DNA from: Gammaproteobacteria bacterium
Lineage (GTDB): Bacteria; Pseudomonadota; Gammaproteobacteria; JACKNK01
DNA length: 64,000 nucleotides
Direction of reading: 5' to 3'
Assembly (NCBI GenBank): GCA_024234955.1
Contig: JACKNK010000003.1
Coordinates: 1-64,000 of the forward strand
Shown in pieces: positions 19,779 to 29,343 of the stretch (position 1 is its first letter; each line of letters begins with the position of its first letter). The notes beneath the pieces were generated by a model. That model was not told the DNA's origin and did not search any database. It saw nothing but the letters and a program-made list of their open reading frames with translations. The translations under genes were made by a program, and so were the position numbers.

Positions 19779-21603
19779 CACGCTGTTCCACCTTGACCAG
19801 GGTCGAGACATCAAAACGCAGTGCGGCGACCACGCCGGGGAAGGCATCCAGCCGCGCAGTCAGCGCCGCCAGCAGATCCGTCTCCCTTGCACGCACCTCG
19901 CCAGCACCGGTGGCAGACAGCAAAACCGAAATCTCGCCGACATCCATGTCCAGCTCAATCGGCATATCCAGCTCCGGCCAGACGGAATCCAGCGCCTTGC
20001 GTGCCGCCTGAATGAAGCGCGTTCTGGCCGAAGAGTCGGCCTCCCCCATCGGAGGAAACTGGATCTTCAGTTCGGTGAGCGCGAATTTCATGCGCCGCGA
20101 GAGGTCGGTGAGAAAATGCTTCTGAGCCACGTAATAGGACTCGCTGCCCGGCAGCGTCGGGGTACGCGGCGCATCGTTGATCAACGGCGATGCGGGGGTC
20201 ACCAGCACTTCAATCCCGATCTCATAATCGGGGGCCATCGCCAATCGATCGATCTTTCCAGCCAACAGTTCGGAAAGCTTCTGCACCACGATGCGGGCAC
20301 CGGCTTCCGGCGTGCCCGGCAACATCACCGCAAATTCCCAGGAGCGGCTGCGCTGATTGAACGCCAGATCGGTATTCCTCAGGGCATCGCTGACCGCCTG
20401 CCCCAGCGCCACCGTGAATTGATTGCGAACCGATTCGGGCAATTGATCGTGATTGCGCAGAGTCACGGTGAGCATGGTCAGGTCAAAACCGATGCGCTGC
20501 GCCAGTCCGGAAAGGAATTCGCGATGGCGCACGAAGAAGGCCTCGCTATAAAGGTTGTCTTCGCTGTTGAACATCGCCAGGGCCTGGCTTTCCTGATGGC
20601 GCACGGCGTTGCCGTACACCGACCCGATCCACTGACAAATGAAGCGGAAGTTCTCCTGGGTACTGACCGACAGTTGCGCAAAACCCAGCTCCTCGATCTT
20701 GAGCATGCCGATCATCTCGCCGGTCTCCGGGTTGACCAGCGGCCCCGCCATCTTTCCCTGTCCATCCAGCGCCACCTCATCGTCCGGGTTGGCGACCGTC
20801 AGAATGCGATGCTGCCCGACAAGCGCACGGAACAATGGCGAGGTTTCGGTGAAGTACCGCTCATATCTGTCCTTGCGCCGCCATCCCTTCTGAATCGCCG
20901 CCTGCAAGCGATTATCGGTAAACGTGAACACCGAAAACTTGGTCGGCTCAAGCAGGGTCGTGACCATATCGGTAATACCCAGCAGCACCCGTGCGGGGTC
21001 GAGGCGTTCGATCGAACGCGCCGCCGCCCAGGTGCGACTGACGGTACGCAACTGCCCGGCCACATGCACTTCCAGACGTTCGCGCATCGCCTGCACGTCT
21101 TCGAACGCCTCGGTCAGCAACACCTCATGATTGCGTGCCTGCGCCAATTCCACGGCCATGCGCTTGCGTTCGCGTATATGTCGGGCGGAAAGTTCGCCCA
21201 CCACCACCGAAGTGGCCAGCCATAACAAGGGGCGCTTGGACATTACCCAGAACCACTGATGCAGGTCCTCATCGATCTGCATCACCGGCAGGTTGCCGGC
21301 CAGCAACAGGATGGACGCAAACACCGTGGCCACGATCCCCGCCCCGGAGCCGTACTGCACGCTGGCGAGCACCACCACGATCCAGTAAGGGTGCGGATAG
21401 ACGTTGATGAATCGGTCCGCCGAGAACACGAATTCATCGAGCAGCGTCAGTCCGATCAGGATCACCAGGATCTCCATCCAGGCCTGACGGCGCAGACCCA
21501 GAAACGAACCCCAACGCTGCTCGATCTCGATCCCCAGGGTTGCCTGGGCTTCCGCCTCGCGCCGGGGATCGACGACCCGGGCAACCGAATCGCTGTCAGC
21601 CAC
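19756..21603 (-). CDS. pelD: c-di-GMP receptor PelD with C-terminal extension
   Basis: PelD is the inner-membrane receptor whose c-di-GMP binding switches on Pel synthesis. Visible here are four membrane segments (about residues 42-135), a linker helix, a GAF-like domain (about 195-335) and a degenerate GGDEF domain. The RxxD inhibitory-site motif is present as RNTD at 409-412. RSWEF sits where the catalytic GGDEF would be, so the protein should bind but not make c-di-GMP. The product is 615 residues against about 455 in Pseudomonas; the extra part, roughly 470-615, has no domain I recognise. A 51-base gap separates it from the upstream barrel gene. Confidence 0.9.
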   Translation of the reverse strand: MADSDSVARVVDPRREAEAQATLGIEIEQRWGSFLGLRRQAWMEILVILIGLTLLDEFVFSADRFINVYPHPYWIVVVLASVQYGSGAGIVATVFASILLLAGNLPVMQIDEDLHQWFWVMSKRPLLWLATSVVVGELSARHIRERKRMAVELAQARNHEVLLTEAFEDVQAMRERLEVHVAGQLRTVSRTWAAARSIERLDPARVLLGITDMVTTLLEPTKFSVFTFTDNRLQAAIQKGWRRKDRYERYFTETSPLFRALVGQHRILTVANPDDEVALDGQGKMAGPLVNPETGEMIGMLKIEELGFAQLSVSTQENFRFICQWIGSVYGNAVRHQESQALAMFNSEDNLYSEAFFVRHREFLSGLAQRIGFDLTMLTVTLRNHDQLPESVRNQFTVALGQAVSDALRNTDLAFNQRSRSWEFAVMLPGTPEAGARIVVQKLSELLAGKIDRLAMAPDYEIGIEVLVTPASPLINDAPRTPTLPGSESYYVAQKHFLTDLSRRMKFALTELKIQFPPMGEADSSARTRFIQAARKALDSVWPELDMPIELDMDVGEISVLLSATGAGEVRARETDLLAALTARLDAFPGVVAALRFDVSTLVKVEQRDGRFRRG

Positions 21604-21654
21604 GTTTCAGGTCTCCACGCAGTTTTTCATCGCCCAGGGGTGTTGCGCGTCGCA

Positions 21655-23232
21655 TCAAAACCACCATTTCAGATACAGGTTATATCGGGTCAGAACGCTG
21701 TCCCCGGCACGCCCGGAGGTATTGCTGTAACTGGTGCTCAGGCCAGCCTCGAAATCGTCCCACGGTGCGTAGACCACGCCGAAGTTGGCAAACACACCCT
21801 TGCCGTTCTTCCGATCATAGCCATAGCCGAGTTGCCCATTGATTTTCAGCTCATCCCCAAACCACTCGATCGCGCTGACGTCCACGCTATGTACCTCACT
21901 GGAGCTCAACGGGAGCGGTTTAAAATCGGTGCCATCGGCGGCGACCCGCCAGACCGATCCAAAACTCTGAACCTTATCCAGCCCATAACCGACATCGACG
22001 GACGGATTCGGCCCGGATACCAGATAGCGCACCGAATAGCGGGCGTTCCAACTGCGCACGGCATCGTCGAACCCATCGAGCCCGTAGCGATAAACACCCA
22101 ACTCCGCCTCGGAATTGATCCGGTCACCATTGGCCCATGAGGCACCCAAGGCGGCACCATCCCGGAATCCGTATCCGATCAGGGCTTCCGGCAGCTCATC
22201 CCAGGCCTCGTGCAGGACCGCCGACAACCAATGCGTACCGCCCCATTGCTTGCCCTCGCGGAACCATTGATGCCGCCAGCGCAACCCGGGTTCGACGCCA
22301 TTGAAGGTAAATCCGATACGTCCCTTCCCGGCGTCGCCATCGCTGTAGAGCAGATCGCCACGCAGCCGCTGACGAGTGCCGTCAAAGGTTGATGCCACGC
22401 CATTGATGTCACGCACCGCCGTGCTTTCCTCGAGACCCACCAGTCGGTGTTCAAATTCGAGCGCGCTGTCGTCGTCAAGCAACACCCGCAGATCGGTCTT
22501 TACAACCCGTTGAACCTCGCTGTCTCCAAAACGTTGCCGCCAGGTTTCGACCCGAAGATACGGGGCATTCTCGCGCCATAGATCGGCTCTGGCCCTCGCC
22601 AGCTCTGCGTCATCGGTGGTTGATCTCGGATCGTTGCGCAGCAGTGCCAGGGCACGATCGTAGTGCGCCAGGGCATCGGACCAATGTCCGAGACGGGATT
22701 CGACACCGGCCAGATCGATACGCAGATCGGCCTCGTTCGGGTGCTCCGCGACCAGTCCGCGCAAGGCCAGAACCGCTTCCTGGATACGGCCATTCTCCAC
22801 CAGCCAGATGGCATCGAGACGCGCCAGACGCATTGCCTGACGCGCGCTGGGAGGCGCAACCGCCGGCTCGGTCGCTACCTGCCGCTGCGCACTGCGGCGG
22901 AATTCAACCCGCACCCGGTCCTTATCGATCTGGAAGCGCGCATCCACCTGCGCCTGTGGCTTGATCAACAGGCTGTCAAACCCGCCCCACATCGAGGCAA
23001 CCCAGGCCTCCAGGGACTTCGCACTGAGTTCCAGGTCCGTATCCAACGGCTGCGAGAAGCGCAACACCCAGCCACCATCGCGGTCTTCCCGCTGTATCTG
23101 AACCGGGCGCGGGAACCGTAGCTCGAACCAGGCCGTCTCTACGCCGATCCCGGTACTTGGCAAGGCCGCCAACGCGACGGAACCGTTCGCCAGTACCAAC
23201 ATCAAGCCGATCATGAAGCGCAATGAACTCAT
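21655..23232 (-). CDS. pelB: Pel outer-membrane beta-barrel, corresponding to the PelB C-terminal part
   Basis: A 525-residue exported protein. A signal peptide (about residues 1-23, ending ALA) is followed by a beta-rich region (25-120) and a short TPR stretch (about 135-200). The rest alternates short polar and aromatic strands, as in an outer-membrane barrel, and ends LYLKWWF, with the terminal Phe expected for BAM recognition. In Pseudomonas, TPRs and barrel form one 1193-residue PelB. Here the barrel is a separate gene with its own signal peptide, overlapping the TPR gene by ATGA. It would be the Pel exit pore. The assignment is by position and architecture. Confidence 0.75.
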   Translation of the reverse strand: MSSLRFMIGLMLVLANGSVALAALPSTGIGVETAWFELRFPRPVQIQREDRDGGWVLRFSQPLDTDLELSAKSLEAWVASMWGGFDSLLIKPQAQVDARFQIDKDRVRVEFRRSAQRQVATEPAVAPPSARQAMRLARLDAIWLVENGRIQEAVLALRGLVAEHPNEADLRIDLAGVESRLGHWSDALAHYDRALALLRNDPRSTTDDAELARARADLWRENAPYLRVETWRQRFGDSEVQRVVKTDLRVLLDDDSALEFEHRLVGLEESTAVRDINGVASTFDGTRQRLRGDLLYSDGDAGKGRIGFTFNGVEPGLRWRHQWFREGKQWGGTHWLSAVLHEAWDELPEALIGYGFRDGAALGASWANGDRINSEAELGVYRYGLDGFDDAVRSWNARYSVRYLVSGPNPSVDVGYGLDKVQSFGSVWRVAADGTDFKPLPLSSSEVHSVDVSAIEWFGDELKINGQLGYGYDRKNGKGVFANFGVVYAPWDDFEAGLSTSYSNTSGRAGDSVLTRYNLYLKWWF

Positions 23233-25982
23233 TGTTTACCGTCCAGAATGGCCCGCGCCCTCTCCAGATAGCCGTGCTCAAGCAACAAGGCCACGTAGTC
23301 CGCACGCAGATCGTAATCGTTGGGGAAGTCCCGATGCAGCGCCTCATAGGCATCCAGCGCCGCATCGATATCGCCGATGCGGCTCAGCGACTGTGCCTCG
23401 GCGACGCGCATGGCGCGCGTCCATTTATCACGCGCCTGCTTTGCCAACAGTTTGAGCGCTTCCCGGTACTCCGGTTCGGCCTCCTTGCGCAACCGCAAAC
23501 CGGTCAGGGCTTCCGCAAGGAAATAGCGCGTCTCCCAGTCGGGGGTGTAGCGCGAGTGGTAGCGATGCAGCAATTCTCGCGCCCGCTGACGGTCTTCATT
23601 TGCAAACGCCGCCAGACCCAATTCACGCAGGGCGACCCGATGGTCCGGAACCAGTGACAACAGACGATCCCAGAGCGTTAATGCGGTCGCGCTGCGCTCG
23701 GCGGCACGGGCTCGGTTGGCGAGCACCTCGACACGCGCCGGGTCGCGGCTGCGCGCCGCTTGTCTGAGCAGTTCATCATCCAGAACCCGATCGCGTTCCG
23801 AACCGGTCGGACGCGCCTGAATTGCATCAAGCAACCAATCATCGACGGCACGATCGTGCTGACTTTCTGGGAGCTGGCGCAACAACGCTTCGAGCCGATC
23901 GCTTGCCCCGGCATCCCGCAACACCTTCCACCAGCCTTCGCGACGGTCCGGCGCCGCAGACCGCGCCTGTCGTTCCAGCCAGTCCAGACGTTTGCCTTGC
24001 GGCAAGGGCCCCCAGAGGAACAACAATTGGCGAACATCGGCCGAGTCGGCGGCCGCCCCTTCGGCAAGCTTCTGAAACTGGCCTTCGGCGCGCGCCTTCT
24101 CGCCCAGCTCGAGGAATTGGAAGCCGATCCCGCGTCGTTGCGCGCGAGTCAGCCCAGGCATGTGTAAACGCGCATCCAGATACGCGAGCACATCCGCACG
24201 CGGCGCCTCGCCTTTTTCCCACGCGGCAAGCAAAGCGGCCTGCCAGATTTCATCGATGCGTGCGCGCACATCGTCGGCATCGACCGTCAACCAGGGGCGC
24301 AGATGCGTCATGGCCGCCACCGGCTGGCCGGCCGCCAGCTCCGCCTGCGCAAGCAGGATGTCGCCGTCCGGGGCCTTTTCCCGGGGCTGGACAAGCTGGG
24401 CGAAACGCAAGGCAAGCCGGGCGTGCCCTCGATCTGCCGCCGCGTAATAAAGCGTGTAAATGTCGTTGAGAGACCGCTGTTTGAGCGGCGACGTTTCCAA
24501 CCAGGCCGCCACTTCCGCGTCTCGTCCAGCGGCGCTCGCCAGCATCGCCCAAGCGTATTCAATACTCGGATCAGGTCGGCGTTTGCGCAGTTGCGCGAAC
24601 TGAGTCAGTCCTTCATCAATCCGGCCCGCGCTGAGATAGATCGGCGCCATTTCCGCCAGCAATCGTGGATCCGCCCCCGCATTGCCTGCCAAGCGCCGTA
24701 ACACGGCCAGGGCGCGATCTGGCTGTTTCAGGTTCAGATAAAGCTGCGCCAACTGTGTCTGCTGGGTGAAGTCGAGTGGTGCCTGCGCCGCCTGCGCAAG
24801 CCAGCGCAAGGCCGCGTCGCGATCGCCCCGGAACAGGGCAAGACGCGCAGCCAACAACGGTTTGCCCGAGAGGTACTGAGCGCCCAGGGTTTCCTCGAAG
24901 CGGGCAATGAAGACCTCATCCCTGGCCTCTATCGCGGATTCCAGCAGGGCCTCGAGCAACCACGGCGGCAACCTGCCCAGATCCAGATGCCCGGCCACGC
25001 TGAGAGCCAGACCGAACAACTTGCGCCCATAGGCAAGGTCGGCGAATCGCGCACCCAGCTCATCGTTCAGGCGGCCCAGTTCCTGACGACGACTCAACAA
25101 GGAGAACGCGGTGGCCTCATCCCCAGTCCGGGTCAGCAGATCCAGATAGTGGGCGAACAGGCCATCATCGGCTTCGACCTGATCACTGAAACGGCGTAAC
25201 AGGGCGACCGCGAGCGTCGGAAAGGCGCGCTGTTCAAACAGACCGACGTAATCCGCAAGTCGGCGCGGATCATTGGCGACGGCATCGATTGCCCACGCGA
25301 GCGCCGCATCCGGATTGCCTTCGACCAGATAGAGATGCACCTGCAGATCGACGCCCGCCCGAACGTGATCGAACTGATCCGAGCGATTCGGATTGGCGCG
25401 TGCGAGCCATTCCGAGATCACCGTACTGGCTTCGCCGTGTCGGTTCTCGGCGGCCAGCATGCGCGCGAGATCGAGCACGTATTGGCCCTCATCCGGGGCC
25501 AGGGCGTGCAGTTGCTTGAGCACATCGATCTGGCGTGAATAGTCCCCGAAATAGTTATACAGGGCGGAAAGATCAGCGAGCCGCCCGACACTGGGTTTGA
25601 CCACCGCAAGTCGCGCCAACATGCGCATCTGCTCATACGGACGCTGATCGTCCCGATACGCATCGGCGAGCAAATCCAGCGCCTCGGCATTGTTCGGTCG
25701 TTGCGCAAGCAAGTCTTCAAGCACCTCGATGGCGGCCTGCACCGAGCCCAGACGCTGATAGACACGCGCCAACGGAATCACCACGGCGACCGAGCGATTA
25801 CCCCCTTCGTATAAAGCCTCATAACTGCTCAAGGCATCGTCGAGCCGCTCGCTCTTCAGATACATCAACGCCAGTTCAGGTTGGCTGGGCGCCAGCATCA
25901 CCGACAGCAGCAAGCCACTGAGCATCAACAAGGCAAACGCGCCGTGATGCGTCTTCAACGGCGGAATCGCGATGCCGTTCAT
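23229..25982 (-). CDS. pelB: Pel periplasmic TPR scaffold, corresponding to the PelB N-terminal part
   Basis: A 917-residue protein with one N-terminal membrane helix (about residues 15-33). TPR repeats then run essentially to the C-terminus, for example LVPDHRVALRELGLAAFANEDRQRARELL. It ends with TPRs and carries no barrel. In canonical PelB the TPR region holds PelA in the periplasm and guides the polymer to the barrel. Here it is its own gene, overlapping the deacetylase gene upstream and the barrel gene downstream by ATGA in both cases. The two parts total 1442 residues, more than one PelB, so this is not a simple frameshift. Confidence 0.8.
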   Translation of the reverse strand: MNGIAIPPLKTHHGAFALLMLSGLLLSVMLAPSQPELALMYLKSERLDDALSSYEALYEGGNRSVAVVIPLARVYQRLGSVQAAIEVLEDLLAQRPNNAEALDLLADAYRDDQRPYEQMRMLARLAVVKPSVGRLADLSALYNYFGDYSRQIDVLKQLHALAPDEGQYVLDLARMLAAENRHGEASTVISEWLARANPNRSDQFDHVRAGVDLQVHLYLVEGNPDAALAWAIDAVANDPRRLADYVGLFEQRAFPTLAVALLRRFSDQVEADDGLFAHYLDLLTRTGDEATAFSLLSRRQELGRLNDELGARFADLAYGRKLFGLALSVAGHLDLGRLPPWLLEALLESAIEARDEVFIARFEETLGAQYLSGKPLLAARLALFRGDRDAALRWLAQAAQAPLDFTQQTQLAQLYLNLKQPDRALAVLRRLAGNAGADPRLLAEMAPIYLSAGRIDEGLTQFAQLRKRRPDPSIEYAWAMLASAAGRDAEVAAWLETSPLKQRSLNDIYTLYYAAADRGHARLALRFAQLVQPREKAPDGDILLAQAELAAGQPVAAMTHLRPWLTVDADDVRARIDEIWQAALLAAWEKGEAPRADVLAYLDARLHMPGLTRAQRRGIGFQFLELGEKARAEGQFQKLAEGAAADSADVRQLLFLWGPLPQGKRLDWLERQARSAAPDRREGWWKVLRDAGASDRLEALLRQLPESQHDRAVDDWLLDAIQARPTGSERDRVLDDELLRQAARSRDPARVEVLANRARAAERSATALTLWDRLLSLVPDHRVALRELGLAAFANEDRQRARELLHRYHSRYTPDWETRYFLAEALTGLRLRKEAEPEYREALKLLAKQARDKWTRAMRVAEAQSLSRIGDIDAALDAYEALHRDFPNDYDLRADYVALLLEHGYLERARAILDGKQ

Positions 25983-28315
25983 TCGCCCGGCACGCGTTCA
26001 ACGGTAATGGTGGTCTGGTAGATCGGCGCCTCGTCGAGGCTCAGTATCAGCCGATGATCATCGCCGACCTGAACCTCGGCCTGCGATGTCAAACCCCGGA
26101 CATTTTCTGCACGCATCCGATAACGACCGCTGTGCGGCACCCACCAATGCATCTCGCCCGGTCCGAAACCCTGCAACGTCGCACCAAAGCCATCACCGTT
26201 CCGCTTCATCGCATGCACCGGCCATCGCGCATCGATCAGATAAACCCGATCCGCCGGCGGATCGACATCGCTGCGTTCAATGTCCCGGAGCGCCACTTCC
26301 GGAGCGGGCTCTGCGGCATCGAGATAAACGTAAAGACTGCCCTGCTGATGGTTCTGCCCGATCACGCCCCGACTTCGGGTGAAATCGACCGCACGGAATG
26401 TCGCCCGGTCGAAACGCAGAGTCTGCAAATCACCCCGGTCGTGCACCCGCCAGCGATCGGCACCCAAGGCCTCGAAGCGTGTCGTATAGAAGCCGTCCGC
26501 GACAGCGGCATACTGGCTGGCAGTGATCGGCGTGATTTCCAGCGTGCGGACGTAGTCGATGTTGTCCAGGAGCGCACGAAGACTGGCCAGACGCTCGCCT
26601 GTATACATGTGGTAGTAGATATTGAGCGGCTTCACCCGCAACGGCCGACCCGTGTTCTTGAGGGTCTGACGAAGATTGCGAAAGCCGTAATACGGCCCGG
26701 TCCACAGATTGGTATAGGTGTTCTCGTTGCTGCTCGCGGCGTAGATCTGGCGTTCACTGCCTTGCGCATCGCGCGCCTCGCGACCAATCGCCGCAACCCA
26801 TGCGTAGGACTGGAACTTCCGGTCGAAACGGGTATCCCCTCCGTTCAGGTTACGGACCTTGAGTTGCCGCGTGAGCCGGATTGCCGCCGCGTATGGCTGG
26901 GTATTGCCCGACCACAGCAGTACCTCCGCCCGATCGCCCGGCAACAAGTAATCCGCCATTTTCTCCAGCGAACCTCCGATTTCCTTCTCGTTGTCATACG
27001 GGCCGGTGTAATACGCACGCGGCACGGCATAGCCTTTGCTCAGATCCTGCTCGGTGCCCGCCTCCTGAACCGCGTAGGCGGAATCCGGCGCCGGGGCCGG
27101 GTTCTTCTCCGACTTGCGGAACAGGTCCCAGACGCTCTTCAGTTTGCCGTCGTCCTCCTTTCGGGGACGCGGGTACCGGTCTAGAAATGCCCTCTCCATG
27201 CCCGGTGTCGGATGCTGAAAGAAACGCCATTGCAGCGGATGGCTGTAGGTATGACTGGCCGCTTCGACGTTGGGCAAATAGAAGATGTCCTTGGCGAGCT
27301 GATCGAACTCCGGGGTACCGAAATAGGCCGGATCGATGTCGGCCACGATCGGACCGATGGTCACCGGCAGATCCGGATAAGCCCGGAACACCTTGTCGAG
27401 CAGCACCTCAGTGGCCAATCCATTGTGCTGTTTGTATTCCGGGATCAAGGCACGATTGCGCCAACCGTCCCCGTCGATATGGCTGAAATAGAGGCGCCGT
27501 CCTGCCAGCGTGGTGACATCGGCCTTGGGCAGATCGTCGGTCGCAAAGACCTGGCGAAAGAACTCGAACGGATTCAGAAAGTAACGCCGCATGGCCTTAT
27601 CGACATCGAATTCGAGCACGTAGCCTTCGGCCACGTAACCACCGTGCGGTCCACTGGCGATCAGCACCCGGGGATCGGTGTTCTCATCCTGTCCGACCCT
27701 GGCACGCAGATGAATTTTCATCGCCGGATCGATCGCATGCATTTCCTGATATGGCGGCAAGACACCCTCGATCGGTCGTTCGAAACCGACCAGACGGGGG
27801 TCGTAAGCGAACTTCGAGTCGAAGGTATCGGCGACCCACAGGTCGCCGACCGCCAACCCCAGCGTCTTCCAGAACCTGGCCGCCAGGGACGGCTCAACCG
27901 GTCCGCTGAGGGCGTCATAGAGGAAGGCGTGCGGTCCCATGATCAGGACCTTGCGTCCGGCTTCCATCTGCGCGATCAGCCAATTCAACAATGCCGTGGC
28001 ATTCGGCACATGGCTCTGTTCCAGCCAGAGCATCACCCCGCGCACATCGGCCATTTCGTCGGCTTCGGGAAGCGGCGCACCCAGATCCTGGTACCGCACC
28101 GTCAAACCGAGGTGGTTGAGCGGCATTTCCGCGATCTGATGGATCCGCAAATGGGCTATCTCCGGATCCTGATCGGCGTCATAAAATGCCAGCACCGCAC
28201 GCGGCACCGGCGTCGCATTGGCGACCGGAACGGCCCCGAGCGACAGCCCGAACAGCACGCCGGACAGCAAGCCCGCGAACACACCGAGGCGCATCCGGCG
28301 CCGCCGCCCGCTCAC
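25979..28315 (-). CDS. pelA: Pel polysaccharide deacetylase, corresponding to the C-terminal part of PelA
   Basis: A 778-residue exported protein with a signal peptide to about residue 34 and a mixed alpha/beta domain to about 270. A CE-type deacetylase follows, with metal/catalytic motifs SHIDGDGW at 278-285 and SHTYSHP at 354-360. The last 150 residues look like a beta-sandwich. PelA deacetylates Pel in the periplasm, giving it positive charge. The N-terminal glycosidase domain of Pseudomonas PelA (948 residues) is missing here and is encoded by the preceding gene. The start overlaps that gene's stop by ATGA. Confidence 0.88.
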   Translation of the reverse strand: MSGRRRRMRLGVFAGLLSGVLFGLSLGAVPVANATPVPRAVLAFYDADQDPEIAHLRIHQIAEMPLNHLGLTVRYQDLGAPLPEADEMADVRGVMLWLEQSHVPNATALLNWLIAQMEAGRKVLIMGPHAFLYDALSGPVEPSLAARFWKTLGLAVGDLWVADTFDSKFAYDPRLVGFERPIEGVLPPYQEMHAIDPAMKIHLRARVGQDENTDPRVLIASGPHGGYVAEGYVLEFDVDKAMRRYFLNPFEFFRQVFATDDLPKADVTTLAGRRLYFSHIDGDGWRNRALIPEYKQHNGLATEVLLDKVFRAYPDLPVTIGPIVADIDPAYFGTPEFDQLAKDIFYLPNVEAASHTYSHPLQWRFFQHPTPGMERAFLDRYPRPRKEDDGKLKSVWDLFRKSEKNPAPAPDSAYAVQEAGTEQDLSKGYAVPRAYYTGPYDNEKEIGGSLEKMADYLLPGDRAEVLLWSGNTQPYAAAIRLTRQLKVRNLNGGDTRFDRKFQSYAWVAAIGREARDAQGSERQIYAASSNENTYTNLWTGPYYGFRNLRQTLKNTGRPLRVKPLNIYYHMYTGERLASLRALLDNIDYVRTLEITPITASQYAAVADGFYTTRFEALGADRWRVHDRGDLQTLRFDRATFRAVDFTRSRGVIGQNHQQGSLYVYLDAAEPAPEVALRDIERSDVDPPADRVYLIDARWPVHAMKRNGDGFGATLQGFGPGEMHWWVPHSGRYRMRAENVRGLTSQAEVQVGDDHRLILSLDEAPIYQTTITVERVPGE

Positions 28316-29196
28316 GGCCCGGGCTCCGGCACGACCTTGTCGAGGTCGATCGTTGCCACATAAGGCCGAAACCCGTTGGCACGCTGTTCGGCATAGATCG
28401 CAGCCACCCCCGCCGTATCGGCGGGATCCCAGTAATCGAGGGTGTAAATGGCCAGTTTCGGATGTTGCTGCTGCGCCTCACGGAGTATCGCGCGCTGTTC
28501 GCGATACAAGTCCTCCGGGACGCGCTGGTACACCTTCTTGTCAAAGTCGTAATCCGCAAACACCGACTCACCCAGCACCGCATCGATGCTGTCTCCGACA
28601 TCCGGCAACAGCTCATAACCCCGGTTCTGCATGATTGTGATGTCCGGGTAATGGCGACGGATGCTGCGCACCAGACGGGCGGCCGCCTCGGTCATTCGCG
28701 CGTAGCGTTTCGGATCGGTGCGCTCCAGATGCGGCGGGTTATCCAGGGTATCGAGAAACACCCCGTCGAAGCCGCGATGCAGGATGCGTGGAATCAGGTC
28801 TTCAATCACCCTCTTCGTCCAGCGGCGGTCGCGCACATCGACGAACCAACTGCCTTTCCAGACCGGGTTTTCCTGAATCAGCAAACCCGCCTCACGCACC
28901 TCGCCGAACCAATCTCGGTGGGACTCGACCTCCCCCAGACTGAGGTAGCCAAGTACGGTTTTCCCGCGTTCCTTGAGGCCTTGCAGCGGCGGATGCGCTT
29001 CACTGTCGAACACCACGAGTTCATACGGATCGAACACCGTGACCGGCACCTCGGCGGCGTAATAGACAACCCAGGGATGATGGTTCAACGGCTCGGCCTC
29101 GGCGACGGTGATCAGCAAGGCCGCAAAACCCCAGATCGTCAACGTGAGACGACGCCAGCGCGTCGGTAAAGCGGAATGAGTTCGGGCCAGAGACAT
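28312..29196 (-). CDS. pelA: endo-alpha-1,4-polygalactosaminidase, corresponding to the N-terminal part of PelA (GH166)
   Basis: A 294-residue protein with its own signal peptide (about residues 1-35, ending AEA) and a TIM-barrel glycoside hydrolase. Motifs include WVVYYAAEVP, LGYLSLGEVESHRDW, GFDGVFLDTLDNP with probable active-site Asp, MQNRGYELLP and VLGESVFADYDF with a conserved Glu. The equivalent domain of Pseudomonas PelA cleaves Pel and helps biofilm turnover. Here it would be a free periplasmic or secreted enzyme. It follows a 147-base gap after the TadD-like lipoprotein gene. Confidence 0.87.
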   Translation of the reverse strand: MSLARTHSALPTRWRRLTLTIWGFAALLITVAEAEPLNHHPWVVYYAAEVPVTVFDPYELVVFDSEAHPPLQGLKERGKTVLGYLSLGEVESHRDWFGEVREAGLLIQENPVWKGSWFVDVRDRRWTKRVIEDLIPRILHRGFDGVFLDTLDNPPHLERTDPKRYARMTEAAARLVRSIRRHYPDITIMQNRGYELLPDVGDSIDAVLGESVFADYDFDKKVYQRVPEDLYREQRAILREAQQQHPKLAIYTLDYWDPADTAGVAAIYAEQRANGFRPYVATIDLDKVVPEPGP

Positions 29197-29240
29197 GGCC
29201 CAGATAGTAGCCCGAAGCCAGCCGATCCTGGGATTCCTGC

Positions 29241-29287
29241 GGCGGCAAAACCTCCGCGCTACCGCACGAACATCAACGTTTGCCGCC
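29241..29287. repeat. inverted repeat in the gap before the pel hydrolase gene
   Basis: GGCGGCAAA (29241-29249) and TTTGCCGCC (29279-29287) are perfect 9-bp complements around a 29-base loop, in the only sizeable gap between the Tad-like genes and the pel genes. No T-tract follows on either strand, so it is not a simple terminator. It may be an operator or a processing site. Confidence 0.4.
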
Positions 29288-29343
29288 GTCGCGCCACAAT
29301 CCGCTCGGCGTCAAGCGGGTGGGAGGCGCACTCGAACCGCTGC

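Noticed and set aside
29197..29343. Search for a pelC gene in the gap and elsewhere in the pel cluster
   Set aside because: The gap holds no open frame of the needed size with a lipobox, and no other unassigned frame on either strand fits a roughly 170-residue lipoprotein.
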